Source: Herbiconiux sp. (GTDB lineage: Bacteria; Actinomycetota; Actinomycetes; Actinomycetales; Microbacteriaceae). From it: 49,509 bases of DNA. The notes under the pieces are model-generated. The model saw only the letters and a list, made by a program, of their open reading frames with translations, made no database searches and was not told the origin of the DNA. A program made the translations under genes and the position numbers. Below are positions 49,439 through 49,509 of this stretch, piece after piece (positions within the stretch are counted from its first letter, which is position 1; each line of letters opens with the position of its first letter). The stretch is taken from positions 1-49,509 of the forward strand of contig NZ_JAHFUY010000031.1 in NCBI RefSeq assembly GCF_023264895.1. Direction: 5' to 3'.

Positions 49439-49509
49439 CGGCGGCGGCACGGCGCGAGCGCGCGCGGCGGGACAGTGGCGGCGCGGCGGGGGCCGCCGCC
49501 CCGGCCCTC

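Noticed and set aside
49439..49509. Coding potential at the right edge
   Set aside because: GC-only low-complexity sequence with no recognisable start, domain or codon pattern in the 71 visible bases.

Overview
The window is about 70% GC and contains dense, short-spaced operons, 4-nt ATGA/GTGA gene overlaps, mycobacterial-style leaderless starts and high-GC codon use throughout. Gene content (succinate dehydrogenase sdhCDAB, a polyprenol-phosphate mannose synthase, a GDP-mannose pyrophosphorylase next to a GT4 mannosyltransferase-like gene, a tandem pair of BMP lipoproteins with a purine-nucleoside-type ABC importer) points to an actinobacterium, most likely Microbacteriaceae. This is inference from content, not a database match. 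No rRNA, tRNA, CRISPR array, transposase, prophage or integrase was seen. The region looks like ordinary chromosome with small accessory modifications.

Layout. 1-4.9 kb: a divergently read PucR-type regulator (cut by the window edge) and a GABA catabolic operon gabT-gdhA-gabD. 4.9-11.2 kb: three export or signalling modules: an FtsX-type ABC transporter, a NarL-type two-component system, and a GntR/YtrA repressor with its ABC transporter, whose palindromic operator overlaps the repressor start codon. 11.2-15.5 kb: a multidrug-type ABC exporter, an MHS-family MFS carrier and a ribokinase. 15.6-19.5 kb: riboflavin operon ribD-ribE-ribBA-ribH behind an FMN riboswitch. 19.6-21 kb: polyprenol-phosphate mannose synthase and a GtrA-family membrane protein. 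21-22.7 kb: tandem glycine riboswitch and L-serine ammonia-lyase. 22.8-28.2 kb: FUSC membrane protein, trpS, exonuclease III, YihY membrane protein and an AbiEi/DUF559-type protein. 28.3-31.9 kb: sdhCDAB with a strong terminator. 32-34.5 kb: GT4 glycosyltransferase and mannose-1-phosphate guanylyltransferase. 34.5-42.8 kb: nucleoside uptake and salvage (two BMP lipoproteins, ABC ATPase, two permeases, cytidine deaminase, thymidine phosphorylase). 42.9-47.9 kb: DinB-like protein, nucleoside hydrolase, an atypical S-adenosylhomocysteine-hydrolase-like enzyme, an IclR regulator and adenosine deaminase. 48-49.5 kb: VOC protein and PTS IIA/IIB.

How the parts work together. 34.5-47.9 kb reads as one nucleoside-use island: the BMP/ABC system imports nucleosides, Cdd, DeoA, nucleoside hydrolase and Add break them down, and ribokinase (14.6 kb) could take up ribose released by the hydrolase. 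The SAH-hydrolase-like gene sits in the middle of this island next to a dedicated IclR regulator and a 27-bp palindromic operator. It keeps the family's NAD fold and catalytic lysine but has changed residues at several adenosine-binding positions, so its substrate is probably something else.

Non-coding features worth attention: three members of a long intergenic palindrome family (15.5, 24.0 and 49.4 kb) sharing the ends CGACTTGACA/TGTCAAGTCG; a separate 54-bp symmetric palindrome at 43.6 kb; a recurring promoter geometry in which an xAxxxT hexamer ends 7-8 nt before the start codon (about 15 genes, implying widespread leaderless mRNAs); short tandem repeats that start on a gene's own stop codon (gabD, sdaA, add, dinB-like); and in-frame low-complexity insertions in otherwise conserved proteins.
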